Made by a program: the position numbers and the translations under genes. A stretch of 64,000 nt of DNA from Xylogone sp. PMI_703. Lineage: Eukaryota > Ascomycota > Leotiomycetes. The notes under the pieces are model-generated. The model saw only the letters and a list, made by a program, of their open reading frames with translations. It searched no databases and was not told the origin of the DNA. Shown here one piece after another: positions 22,754-32,095 of the stretch; within the stretch, counting starts at the first letter, position 1; each line of letters starts with the position of its first letter. The stretch is taken from contig JAJTUQ010000003.1 in assembly GCA_021399445.1 (NCBI GenBank), forward strand, positions 4,588,001 through 4,652,000, in the 5' to 3' direction.

Positions 22754-24296
22754 ATGAGCACGGAGAAGGACCGCACCTCGGACTTTATCTCCCCCATTGA
22801 GCCAGAATCAAGTGTAGATGTTGAGGACAATTCATCTGCGGATAGGCTATTGAATGAGGCGTACGAAAGGAAGGTCCTGAAAAAAGTCGACTTCTGGCTA
22901 GTCGGCTATTATTCATTGGTTTACATATTCCGGGTCATCGATTCCTCCAACTATTCCAATGCGGCAATTATCAATCTCGAAAATGGCACTAATATCAAGA
23001 AGCAACTCCACCTTAGTCCAAGCCAATGGGCATGGACGTTGTCCATCTTCTCCTATAGCTACTTATTCTTCGAGCCTACGAACACGCTACTTCTGAAAAG
23101 CTTCAGGCCGTCAAGATGGATGTTTGTTCTCATTGGTATGTGGGGCGTGTGCGCATGTTCTGTTGCAGCAGTTCAGAGTTTCAACGGCATGATGGTTGTG
23201 CGCTTTGCTATTGGTGTGGCTGAAGCTGGGTTCTATCCAGCCGTACTCTACCACATGTCTTTCTGGTACAAGCCAACGGAAATGCCATGGCGAATAGCGC
23301 TGTTCTATTCTGTCGGCCAGATTGCCAGTGCACTCAGCGGCCTCTTGGCGTATGCCATTGGTTTCATGGATGGATTGGGTCATCTCGCAGGATGGCGATG
23401 GCTCTTTCTCCTCGAGGGACTACCTGCGATTATCTTGGCCTGGGTTGCGCTATTCGGACTCCCAGATTATCCTCAGACAGCTAGGTTCTTAGATGCCGAA
23501 GAGAGGGCCTTCATCTTGCAGAGACTACCTGCCGCAGCACCATCGGGGGAGAAGGGAAGCTGGGACTTCAACACTCTCAGAGTTCTCTTCAAAGATCCAA
23601 CTACGTATACATTTGCTACATACTGGATTGGGCATGGAATCGGTGGATTTGGTGTCAACTATGCTCTGCCCACGGTTATTTACCAGCTCGGCTTCACTAC
23701 TACTTCCCTCTCTCAGTTAATGAATATTGTATGTACCAGGCATACCTACCCACCTATTTCGAGAGTCATCATACTGACTTTTCTACAGCCACCTTATGTC
23801 TCTTGCTTTCTGTTCCTAAACACAATAGGGTATATGTTACACAAGAAGTGGATCAGACCCTGGACAACCGCTGTTTCAAGTAATTTCTTAACTGCCTCTT
23901 CTTTGCTGCTCTGCTAATGCAACAACAGTCGAATCCACTATCATAGTCTGTTACATCATACTCATCACTGTACCCAACCCAGTGGTAAAATATCTCTGTC
24001 TAATCGTCGCAACCTCATGTGCAGGCTCCGCTTATCCTGTCATCTGGCCCGAACGTATTAGAGCGCTTGACGGCACTGTGGCTGCTGGTATTGGTATCGG
24101 CCTAACCAATGCATGTGCGCAGTTTGGAGGTATCGTTGGTCCTCACGTTTACAGTACGGTTTTTGGGCCGGGTTATCATGAGTCTTATATCATATGTCTC
24201 TGCTTCTTGATTGTGGCAATCTCTGCTATCCTTCTTTCGTGGCTCCTGGTTTGGAGGAAAGACCGTAGAATCGCAGCAGCAACACCAGTACTATAG
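22754..24296 (+). CDS. MFS transporter, Dal5/allantoate permease (anion:cation symporter) type
   Basis: Three exons, 22754-23728, 23789-23879 and 23929-24296, with 60- and 49-nt introns, give 477 residues. The ATG at 22754 (MSTEKDRTSDF) follows an open stretch with no earlier ATG in frame. After a 50-residue acidic cytoplasmic N-terminus come KKVDFWLVGYYSLVYIFRVID-type helix 1, a LSPSQWAWTLSIFSYSYLFFE segment, RFAIGVAEAGFYPAVLYHM, and WRWLFLLEGLPAIILAWVAL, all typical of fungal ACS/Dal5-like importers of small anions, vitamins and degradation products. The residues GMWGVCACSVAAVQSF form helix 3. It should import the substrate, or export the product, of the adjoining oxygenase/SDR set. The first intron is a multiple of three and open in frame, so unspliced RNA would add 20 residues. 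Confidence 0.87.
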
Positions 24297-24665
24297 TGTC
24301 AGCATGCAATAGAAGTGTTTCCTCTGTTGTCTAGGTATAATTGCAGAGTAATATGAAAATCCTAAATCAATCTCAAGATCCATAGTGAGTTCTGGGGTGG
24401 GAAAACTGAGGGATCTTGATTGAGTTATTCTTGACAAAGGGGGGGAGGGGGAAAGGGGGAGGAGTGATCTCCTTCGAAAATGAAATTGCATGATGCAAAC
24501 TGTGAAACAATTGCACTATTGCTATACTGTAGTGTATCAGATGATACGACTCAAGTCTGTAGTATGCGTTCCCTTCTAAGACATTCCCTAGGCACATATC
24601 ACGCCGTTACACATTATCACCATTCTGAGCGCAGTTCTAATGTAATTGTCCCTGAGTTGATGTGC
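24297..24665. other. Intergenic between convergent MFS and SDR genes
   Basis: The 369-bp region holds the 3' ends of both transcripts and a G-run cluster listed separately. No gene is seen. Confidence 0.55.
24439..24462 (+). other. G-run cluster, possible G-quadruplex
   Basis: Runs of seven, five and five G separated by one to three A on the + strand meet the usual G3+ loop rule if the seven-G run is split. It lies between convergent genes, near where transcription of the MFS gene should end. Confidence 0.45.
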
Positions 24666-25571
24666 TCATGCAAACGATGTGTATCCACCATCCACAAATA
24701 ATACTGTGCCTGTAACGTATGCCGCCAAAGGGCTTGCCAGATACAATGCTGCATTAGCAATATCCTCGCCTTTGCCCCATCGACCAAGCACTATGCTCTT
24801 CAGAACGCCATCCATCAATTCAGGCCATTTATTAATCGCAGTTTGAATATTCCCTTCAGGTGTCCAAATACTCCCGGGCGCAATACTGTTGACGCGAATA
24901 CCCTTGGGACCTAGCTCCGCCGATAGAGCTTTTGCATAGACATGTTGTGCTCGCTTGAATGGGCCGTATGGCCCAGGCCCCATGGCTGCAGGCTGCCAGC
25001 CGGCGATGCTGGAGATAACAACAATGGATCCATGAGGCGAAGAAATCAGATGAGGCACACATAGGTCGCAAATCTGCACTAGCCCTAGGATGTCCACTTT
25101 GTAGCTGAGGTCCCAATCGTCAGGAACTTTAGCTGTCCCGAGCACGGGAGAGGCTGAATCAAAATTGTATTGTCAGCTCAATAGGATACAGAGTGTTTAA
25201 CATGAACAGAGAAGGAAGTTGAACGAACCATTTGCAATAAGTGAGTCGATACGGCCAAACTCTGCTGCAGCTTTCTCAATCCATGCTTCTACTTGCTTCA
25301 CCTCACCAAGGTCTACTGCTGTTCCTACTGCTTTTCCTTTTATGCCGTCGGTTGTGGAAAGAAATTCATCGAATTCGTGACCAGTCACATTGCGAGCGCA
25401 ATATGAGACATTGGCGCCCTCAGCGAGGAAGGCTTTGACTATGTAAAGACCAATTCCTTTTGTGCCCCCTACAGAAGGAATTTAGCCAGCTAGAACTTGT
25501 AACATAATATTAAATGATTACATACCTGTAATCAAAACATGGCTTCCTTCAAGATTTGTGTTAAATGGCAT
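24666..25571 (-). CDS. Short-chain dehydrogenase/reductase (SDR)
   Basis: Three exons, 25526-25571, 25229-25468 and 24666-25153, with 57- and 75-nt introns, give 257 residues. The second intron uses a GTTCGT donor. ATG at 25571 (MPFNTNLEGS). The classical SDR layout is complete: cofactor loop TGGTKGIG at residues 15-22, NAS (in place of NAG) at 95-97, catalytic Ser144 with YGPFK giving Tyr158 and Lys162, and a C-terminal YVTGTVLFVDGGYTSFA typical of the FabG-like group. Asp69 in the VDLG segment fits an adenine-contacting residue. It should oxidise an alcohol or reduce a carbonyl with NAD(P)(H) in the cytosol. Two CGGAGTTCC motifs lie 143 and 189 bases upstream of its start, shared with the regulator promoter. 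Confidence 0.9.
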
Positions 25572-25713
25572 TTTGCTTGATCAGATCTCTAGTCTGATAT
25601 ACGGTGCTGTCTCGAAATTTGGTTATGGTTTAGAATAAAACTTGGTCGAGGATATCAGTTAAATAGGTAGATAATATAGCTTGAGCCGCGTGAGTAATAT
25701 TAGAGTCGAGATG

Positions 25714-25722
25714 CGGAGTTCC
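25714..25722 (+). promoter_or_regulatory. CGGAGTTCC motif, site 1 (upstream of SDR)
   Basis: An exact 9-base match to the sites at 25760 and 27468. CGG-type half-sites are what Zn2Cys6 proteins bind, and such a gene is adjacent. Binding is inferred from position and repetition only. Confidence 0.4.
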
Positions 25723-25759
25723 TCAGTATATTTCTAATCCATAGGTTGAGTGACCACTG

Positions 25760-25768
25760 CGGAGTTCC
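25760..25768 (+). promoter_or_regulatory. CGGAGTTCC motif, site 2 (upstream of SDR)
   Basis: Second exact copy, 46 bases from site 1 in the same orientation, about 190 bases upstream of the SDR start codon. Confidence 0.4.
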
Positions 25769-25949
25769 ACCATTCAATCGGTGGCAGTCTACCCGACAAC
25801 ATCCAACTATTTTGAACAGTATGCTGTGTAATACATGTTTAGGGTAGATTCCAATTATATTATCAAGGACTACATTATACCTCAATGTAGAAATGGTAAC
25901 TCGGTCTAGAAATGCTGGTAAACATGTTTTAACCGTAAGAATTATGAGA

Positions 25950-27254
25950 CTATGAAGGAGTTGATGGGGCTGATTCCTCCGATGTCTTAGCCAACCAGTC
26001 ACGTACTGAATCCAGCCCCCGATATATAATCAGCATCATCACACCAAAATCATCCACGTCACTCCTGTTTGCATCTTTCAGGATACCATCAAAATTCATC
26101 ATGCTGACATTCCAATGATTCTTTCCATCCCATGCCCTGAGCCAATGCCACGCGCTCGGCGCACCCCACAGAGATGAAGCTGCGGTAAATTTTATTGAAT
26201 CTATTTCACCTCGTGAACAACAAGTTCCAGTTTTGCAAACCGAATATATGGATTGTAGCAAGAAGGATACTATCAGAGTTCGCCGCACGCTCTCACCAAA
26301 TAACCACGTTTGCCAATTTGGGCTTGGGCATACAACATCTGTGGAATTGCATTCTTCACCCTCAAATCGGCTCAGCAATTGATCGGTCCACTGTTTAAGA
26401 ATAATCCCATGTTCTTCCGCTACAGTTCGTTGGTGGATGTCACCGTCAAAGAGACGGATTATTTGAATTAATAAAAGTGCTTGAAGAGTAGCCAAATGCT
26501 CGGCGACAGTCCAGCTTTCCTTGAGAGCAACTAGTGAATCTGCTGTAAAGTCCAATATCTGGAAGGAAATTCGAGTAGTCTGATCAGATCTGGTACAATA
26601 AGTGGAGCAGGCACAAAAAGCATCTCGCAATGGCTGAGGGAGACCGTCCTCATATAATCGCATAGGAATAAAGGAGGTCCCGCCTGTCTTAGCAAAATTA
26701 TGAGGGTAGCTCTTCAATTTATTGAGAGCATATTCGTGACGGTCACCAGGCATGCGAGCCATTTCTGAGGATGAAATTGGATAATTATTCAGAGCCATCC
26801 GGCAAGTGAGAGAAAGCTTGGACTGAGACGGTAATGGAGAGTTAGAAAATGGTATGGCCTGCATATCGACACGCTCAGCCGAATATAGGTCATAATGATG
26901 AAAGCCTTCTGCGTTAAAGGAAGTCCAACTTTGGAATAACGAATCCCACGAGGTGGAAAACGGAGATACTGGAGCGTCGGATATGGCTTGCGGACGATCT
27001 TTCGAAATAACAGGAGTCGGTCGTGGATCCTCCTCCGTACTCTGCTGAGGGCGGAGGTTTTGGCTCGGAGAAGCAGTGGACGATGCGCCATCCCGACCAA
27101 GAGAAAGTGATGGATATGTGCATTGAATATGGCGAGCTACGCATCGTGAACATGCAGGAAGTCGCTGGTCACAGCGCCGTTTGGTTTTGATGCATACGGC
27201 GCATGATTTACGACGCGGCGGAGCCTCTGTTGTTCTTTTTGGAGGTGTGTGCAT
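25950..27254 (-). CDS. Zn2Cys6 transcription factor (pathway regulator candidate)
   Basis: A single exon of 434 residues with an ATG at 27254. The binuclear zinc cluster is canonical: Cys18, 21, 28, 35, 38 and 45 in the CX2CX6CX6CX2CX6C spacing, with basic KTKRRCDQR between. A Ser/Pro/Gln-rich linker follows (about residues 50-110). The middle and C-terminal part resembles the fungal regulator region, with helices such as VAEHLATLQALLLIQIIRLF and a WLFGESVRRTLIVSFLLQS segment that recurs in regulators of small metabolic clusters. It should act in the nucleus on CGG-containing sites. The CGGAGTTCCG site 214 bases upstream of its own start suggests autoregulation, and the sites before the SDR suggest control of that gene. 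Confidence 0.9.
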   Translation of the reverse strand: MHTPPKRTTEAPPRRKSCAVCIKTKRRCDQRLPACSRCVARHIQCTYPSLSLGRDGASSTASPSQNLRPQQSTEEDPRPTPVISKDRPQAISDAPVSPFSTSWDSLFQSWTSFNAEGFHHYDLYSAERVDMQAIPFSNSPLPSQSKLSLTCRMALNNYPISSSEMARMPGDRHEYALNKLKSYPHNFAKTGGTSFIPMRLYEDGLPQPLRDAFCACSTYCTRSDQTTRISFQILDFTADSLVALKESWTVAEHLATLQALLLIQIIRLFDGDIHQRTVAEEHGIILKQWTDQLLSRFEGEECNSTDVVCPSPNWQTWLFGESVRRTLIVSFLLQSIYSVCKTGTCCSRGEIDSIKFTAASSLWGAPSAWHWLRAWDGKNHWNVSMMNFDGILKDANRSDVDDFGVMMLIIYRGLDSVRDWLAKTSEESAPSTPS

Positions 27255-28198
27255 TTGGATAGTTTATGATACCTTCTAGATCAACTTACTAAAGCGTTAG
27301 CCAAACAGCCTAATTGAATCAAGGTTACGTGGAAGGGATTATGGAATCAGTTCATAGCAAGGAACAAGTACTTACTTCCACTTTGCGTGTAAAATTCCGC
27401 CACATGTGCAAAGACGTCCAAGTAGAATTGCAGGATTGAGACTTTTGACTGGCGGAGTCCCCCTTTGCGGAGTTCCGCCGTGGCGACGATTCACGTAAAG
27501 CCATCATCAATTATTAAGCAACCGAAAACGTGATCGTTATTGCCTAAAACTTTTCGGACTGATTACTTTACAGTATTTATAATGACATTCAGTTTAAAAA
27601 CGAAATTAGAGGCTTTAGTTTTAATAAGTACCTGACCTGAGAAGTACCAGAGCAATTGTAGTGGAATATATCCACCAAGATTGTTGGTTCAGGGAGGCGT
27701 AGAGAAACCCACATTATCTATTACAGCGGTTTTTAGTCAACTGAGTATTTCATTGTATGCTATACATTTTGATTGAAGTGTGCTTATACAATATTGCGTT
27801 ATCTTCTAATCCAGAAAGGTAGTTGGATAGTTTGATATCAACAACTCCACACTTTATCCCCATAAGGATCTATAGACATGATTGCAGTTTTCGGCCGGAG
27901 CCGGTACTCAATGACGTTCCGACAGTTACGAAGTAATATTGGCCAATTAAAACAACTATAATTCGCTGGATCCATTACGATCAGCTGCTGTAACAAGGTT
28001 ATTATAGAACGACCATTTCGGCCTTCAGCCAGCCTCAACCTCAGTACTTAACCGTCTTAGGCATCAACGAATGGGCCTTTTCATGCACAATATATTGCCG
28101 CAGAAATATTCGAGGTACTCAGATTTGATTCACCTTCTTGTCGCCGCTTACTATCCAAAACTGTCTTGGTACTCTTCTCTTCATTTCTTAGCAACGAC
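27255..28198. other. Intergenic: promoters of regulator and HET genes
   Basis: The divergent region holds the CGG sites listed separately. A frame at 27838-28038 on the minus strand has 66 codons but no motif that I recognise. Confidence 0.5.
27468..27477 (+). promoter_or_regulatory. CGGAGTTCCG inverted CGG site upstream of the regulator gene
   Basis: CGG and CCG triplets separated by four bases form an inverted pair, the arrangement expected for a Zn2Cys6 dimer. A related CGGAGTCCC lies 15 bases to the left at 27453-27461. The site is about 214 bases upstream of the regulator start codon. Confidence 0.45.
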
Positions 28199-30196
28199 AT
28201 GTTGTGTGCAGTATGCTTAGATATGATGGCTCGTAGTGAGCGTAAACTGAGGGCATCTGGGACCTTTCACAGCACATTATCTGATCTGCAATCAGCCGCT
28301 CGAAATTATTGCGGGGTGTGTCATGTACTTGCCCAGCGGCTGAGCCGATACTCTGGCGACGTCGCTGCGAAATATTTACAGGATCCTTTGCGATTCAAGT
28401 TTCGAGGAGACGATGAATGGAATCGCCCTGATGACGCTGTTGATTTTATTGGACTTGGCGAAGCACCTTTCGCCTCTCTTTCTTTTGAGCTTCTCTATGG
28501 AGTAGCGTTGAGGAACGAATCGTGCGTCGCAGAGTTTCTGGACCCGTGGGCGGAGTCAACAAGACCTATCCCCATCGACGAAGAGATTCGAAATCTTATC
28601 CCTACCGCAAGAAACACCGGTGATCCCGCCGTTCTTCAGTTGACTCATCGGTGGCTGAAAAACTGCCAGTTCAACCACTCTTATTGTAGTCAGACCCACA
28701 ACCATGAATATGAGAAGTTCGGCCACCAAGACGGCTGGTTTCCAGATAGATTATTAGACTTAACTGGTGACAGCCCTAGACTTCTTGTTACTACCGAGGA
28801 GCAGCCGGTGCACTCTGAATATGCCACACTGAGCCATTGCTGGGGTCCCAATCCAAAGCATCTGACACTAACTTCTGATAATATTGAGAGCTTCCGCGTC
28901 GAGATACCCTTGAATACTCTCCAAAAGACATTCCGTGATGCAATACAAACAGCGAAGTCACTTGGAATATATTACTTATGGATAGACTCGCTATGCATAA
29001 TCCAATCTGGCAAAGATAGTAGGAAAGACTGGGAAACCCAAGCCGCGGCCATGAACAAGATCTACTCTAACTGCACAATTAACATAGCAGCAGATCATGC
29101 AGCAAATGCTAACGAAGGATGCTTCGTCGATCGTGATATAGACCTTCTCAACTCAGTATACTTCAAGCGAGAGGGTGAAGCCTATGTTCTCCGAGAGAAT
29201 GACATAGACATGCAGGTGCTTTCACTACCGCTGGCGCAAAGGGGATGGGTGATGCAGGAGCGCTTACTATCACCTCGAGTGCTCCATTTCGGGCCAACGC
29301 AGATCTACTGGGAGTGCCAGGAAATGGCTTTTGCATCCGAGATCTTTCCGGGAGGGTTGGACTTGACGCCAAACGCGCCGTTCAATATCGAGATCCCCCT
29401 GATCGGTGGTGCACCCGGTGCCGTGGAATGGTCGGAGATCGTCTCACAGTATAGCAAATGCGCGCTGACATTTCCTGCGAAGGACAAGTTCATGGCACTT
29501 AGCGCCATTGCAGAACGATACTCGGCGCTCTATGAAGATAGGTACGTTGCTGGGTTCTTCAAATCACGACTCCCCGAGGCGCTTCTCTGGCGGGTTGGGG
29601 GTACTGCAGACCGTCCCGCCTCCGTCTGGAGAGGTGACTATCGGGCGCCGACTTGGAGCTGGATGAACATCGATGGGCCAGTGGACGTGTCTGAAGTACA
29701 AGGTGGAGGGCCTTTTGAGGACCCTTATGCAGATTATTTCAAGGCCCGGAAACGCAAGCCCCAGGATGATTCCGAGTGGAAATTTGCAAGAGTGCAAGAT
29801 TTCCAAATTGAATTGATAAGCCCAGATAGCAATTACGGACCGGTGAAATATGCGTCGATTACACTTGAAGGGCGGTTATTCTCAGATGAGTTCTTGAAGG
29901 AACTTCATAAAATCTGGCTATCTAGAGATAAAGATCCTATTAAAGAAGACGAAGATACGAGGATAACCATGGACATTGTAATGGATTCGCCATTGCCATC
30001 GAAAGTCGACGAAATGCCTCTAATGTTTCCATTTGGTTGCAATCTCTATATCCATGGGTTATTCCTGGAGAAACGGGGCGAGGGGTCTTTGCAGACTTAT
30101 TCTCGGCTGGGATACTTCTGCATTCGCATTGGGAGGCTCAATCCTTACAGTACGAAAGATATCTTGGGAGAGGAAAAAACTGTCGTTCTTGTTTAG
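28199..30196 (+). CDS. HET-domain (heterokaryon incompatibility) protein
   Basis: A single exon of 665 residues. The first in-frame ATG is at 28199, although the open frame extends slightly upstream. A Cys-rich start (MLCAVCLDMM, then NYCGVCHVL) precedes the HET domain. The HET domain runs from about residue 208 to 365, beginning YATLSHCWG, with LQKTFRDAIQTAKSLGIYYLWIDSLCIIQ and a downstream MNKIYSNCTINIAAD block. The C-terminal block RGWVMQERLLSPRVLHFG and WSWMNIDG is typical of this family. HET-domain proteins mediate vegetative incompatibility and can trigger cell death after contact with a non-self partner. The partner here is unknown. A second HET gene of the same architecture runs off the right edge of the window. 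The frame is intact. Confidence 0.92.
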   Translation: MLCAVCLDMMARSERKLRASGTFHSTLSDLQSAARNYCGVCHVLAQRLSRYSGDVAAKYLQDPLRFKFRGDDEWNRPDDAVDFIGLGEAPFASLSFELLYGVALRNESCVAEFLDPWAESTRPIPIDEEIRNLIPTARNTGDPAVLQLTHRWLKNCQFNHSYCSQTHNHEYEKFGHQDGWFPDRLLDLTGDSPRLLVTTEEQPVHSEYATLSHCWGPNPKHLTLTSDNIESFRVEIPLNTLQKTFRDAIQTAKSLGIYYLWIDSLCIIQSGKDSRKDWETQAAAMNKIYSNCTINIAADHAANANEGCFVDRDIDLLNSVYFKREGEAYVLRENDIDMQVLSLPLAQRGWVMQERLLSPRVLHFGPTQIYWECQEMAFASEIFPGGLDLTPNAPFNIEIPLIGGAPGAVEWSEIVSQYSKCALTFPAKDKFMALSAIAERYSALYEDRYVAGFFKSRLPEALLWRVGGTADRPASVWRGDYRAPTWSWMNIDGPVDVSEVQGGGPFEDPYADYFKARKRKPQDDSEWKFARVQDFQIELISPDSNYGPVKYASITLEGRLFSDEFLKELHKIWLSRDKDPIKEDEDTRITMDIVMDSPLPSKVDEMPLMFPFGCNLYIHGLFLEKRGEGSLQTYSRLGYFCIRIGRLNPYSTKDILGEEKTVVLV

Positions 30197-30589
30197 ATAT
30201 CAGTGGATCCTGGAACGGACAAAGCAGAGACAGTCTTATATGGCGGAACTATCCTACAGAATTCTGCTGATATCAGCTTACGTGAATACCGTATAGGATT
30301 TATTACTGTAAGATGGAATGGAGGCTTTTCATATCGGTCAAACTCTTTATATAGCCTCCTAGAAGCTCTGATTCATCCTGAGATTTGCTCTTGAAGAGAT
30401 ATACCATAGAATCACACTATTCTTCGACTAGATAACGCTATAAAGCCTACGACTACCCAAAGCGGTATTAATTGTTTTCTATTCATTTTACTTCCCGCTT
30501 CAGATACCAAAAATAACCAAAAGTTAACCTAAACCTTACAGTTACGCCGATCTAAAAAAGCCAAAACACATAGAAAACACACAATCCGC
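30197..30589. other. Intergenic between convergent HET and monooxygenase genes
   Basis: A 393-bp region with 3' flanks only. Overlapping short frames have no motif. Confidence 0.5.
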
Positions 30590-32095
30590 TCAATTCCCTC
30601 TCACTACCTCCAACCCCGTACTCACATCCCCGTACTTCGCACCATACATATCAACCATATAGTTCCAGTTCGCCTTCCACTGCCCTTTCGCAGACCGTGG
30701 AAATATCCGAGTAGCTTCCTTCCAATAAGTCGAGCTAAACTTCATCACAGGCAGGTCCTTCAATTCCTCTGAATTCTGCAGCCGTGGCGTGGCCGCTCTC
30801 CCATTCTGCTTCTTCAGCTGGCGCAGTAGCCGAGTAAGCAGCTTCGCAGCTACATCTGCTCCCAATGTCCACGACGCGTTCAGGTATCCAAAGACGTAGA
30901 TCAGATTCGGGACGTCTTGTATCATGGCGCCCTTCCAGGCGAATTTGCTCGAGATATCGACAGGTGCTCCGTCGATGGAGATCTTGATATCGCCACCGAA
31001 CCGGAGTTTCAGTCCCGTTGCTGTGACGATGATATCAGGCTTCAACACTGCGCCAGAATCCAACTGGATCTCATGCTCGGTGACCTGCTTGATGGTGTCG
31101 GTGATAATCTCCCCCTTTCCTGTCCGGATCGCAGCGTAGAAGTCCCCGTCGGGACACACGCAGAGGCGTTGTTCCCAAGGATTATACCGCGGCTTGAAGT
31201 GCGGATCCCAGCTCACGGACTTGGGAAGCTCCTTGATGCTGGCAGACTGGAGAGCCTTGCGGACCGCGTTAGGGAAGAAGTGGCAGAAGTAGTAGAAGTA
31301 AGAGCCCCAGAGGATCCAGGCCACGCGGTTGGCTCGGCGTGCGAGGGGGAGTGGGAGAAAGGAGCGGAAGAACTGGCCCCAGGTGTTCTTCGAGGGGAGG
31401 GGCACGATGTAGGTTGGACTGCGCTGCAGCATGGTCACGCGCTTGACTTTCTCGACGACGGAGGGGAAGATAGACACTGCTGTCGCGCCGCTACCGATGA
31501 TAACCATGGTCTTGTCAGTGTAGTCGAGGGATTCGGGCCAGAACTGCGGGTGGATGATGTCGCCCTTGAAGGATTCGATTCCGGGAATGGCGGCGTTCAA
31601 TGGAGTTTCATAGTTGTAGTATCCTGTGCCTAGGACGACGAAGTGTGAGTGATACACCCGAGTCTCCCCGTTGTCATTCTGCACTGTTACAGACCACACG
31701 GAGCGATCCGAGGACCAGTCCATCGCGAGCACCTGGTGATGGAAGCGGATATTCTCCATGATTCCCTGCTCTCGAGCTGCTTCATTCATGTACGACCGGA
31801 TCTTTTCACCGGCGGCAAGCGGCTTCTTGTCGGTCCATGGCTTCCAGGCGAAGCCGAAAGTGTAGATATCTGAATCAGAGCGGATGCCTGGATACCGGAA
31901 TAAGTCCCATGTTCCACCAATCTGGCCTCGGTTCTCGAAGATGATATACGACGTGCCGGCCGGAGCTTCGTGCTTCACACGGTAGGCTGTGTTGATTCCT
32001 GAGATGCCTGCGCCGATGATGATCACATCGGTATCGAGTGTGGGAGGAGCAACATGGTGGTTGTCGTCGGGAGAGGCCGCTGAGGAACCAGACAT
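30590..32095 (-). CDS. Flavin monooxygenase, Baeyer-Villiger type
   Basis: A single exon of 501 residues from the ATG at 32095 (MSGSSAASPDD). The frame remains open about 240 bases further up but only to a GTG. FAD loop GAGISG at residues 28-33, then QIGGTWDLFRYPGIRSDSD. The NADPH loop GSGATA is at 201-206. Directly before it is FKGDIIHPQFWP at residues 176-187, which fits the Baeyer-Villiger fingerprint FxGxxxHxxxW. The C-terminal VTATGLKL region is also typical. It should insert oxygen next to a ketone, or oxygenate a related substrate, using NADPH and O2. It shares the neighbourhood with a Zn2Cys6 regulator and an SDR that could supply the ketone from an alcohol. The last part shows no transmembrane segment. 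Confidence 0.9.
   Translation of the reverse strand: MSGSSAASPDDNHHVAPPTLDTDVIIIGAGISGINTAYRVKHEAPAGTSYIIFENRGQIGGTWDLFRYPGIRSDSDIYTFGFAWKPWTDKKPLAAGEKIRSYMNEAAREQGIMENIRFHHQVLAMDWSSDRSVWSVTVQNDNGETRVYHSHFVVLGTGYYNYETPLNAAIPGIESFKGDIIHPQFWPESLDYTDKTMVIIGSGATAVSIFPSVVEKVKRVTMLQRSPTYIVPLPSKNTWGQFFRSFLPLPLARRANRVAWILWGSYFYYFCHFFPNAVRKALQSASIKELPKSVSWDPHFKPRYNPWEQRLCVCPDGDFYAAIRTGKGEIITDTIKQVTEHEIQLDSGAVLKPDIIVTATGLKLRFGGDIKISIDGAPVDISSKFAWKGAMIQDVPNLIYVFGYLNASWTLGADVAAKLLTRLLRQLKKQNGRAATPRLQNSEELKDLPVMKFSSTYWKEATRIFPRSAKGQWKANWNYMVDMYGAKYGDVSTGLEVVRGN

Larger units (their letters stand above)
25572..25949. other. Promoter region of the SDR gene / 3' flank of regulator gene
   Basis: The region holds two exact CGGAGTTCC motifs (listed separately). 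No coding frame was recognised. Confidence 0.55.

Noticed and set aside
30917..31633. 238-codon frame on the + strand
   Set aside because: It is the antisense shadow of the Baeyer-Villiger-type monooxygenase and has no domain of its own.
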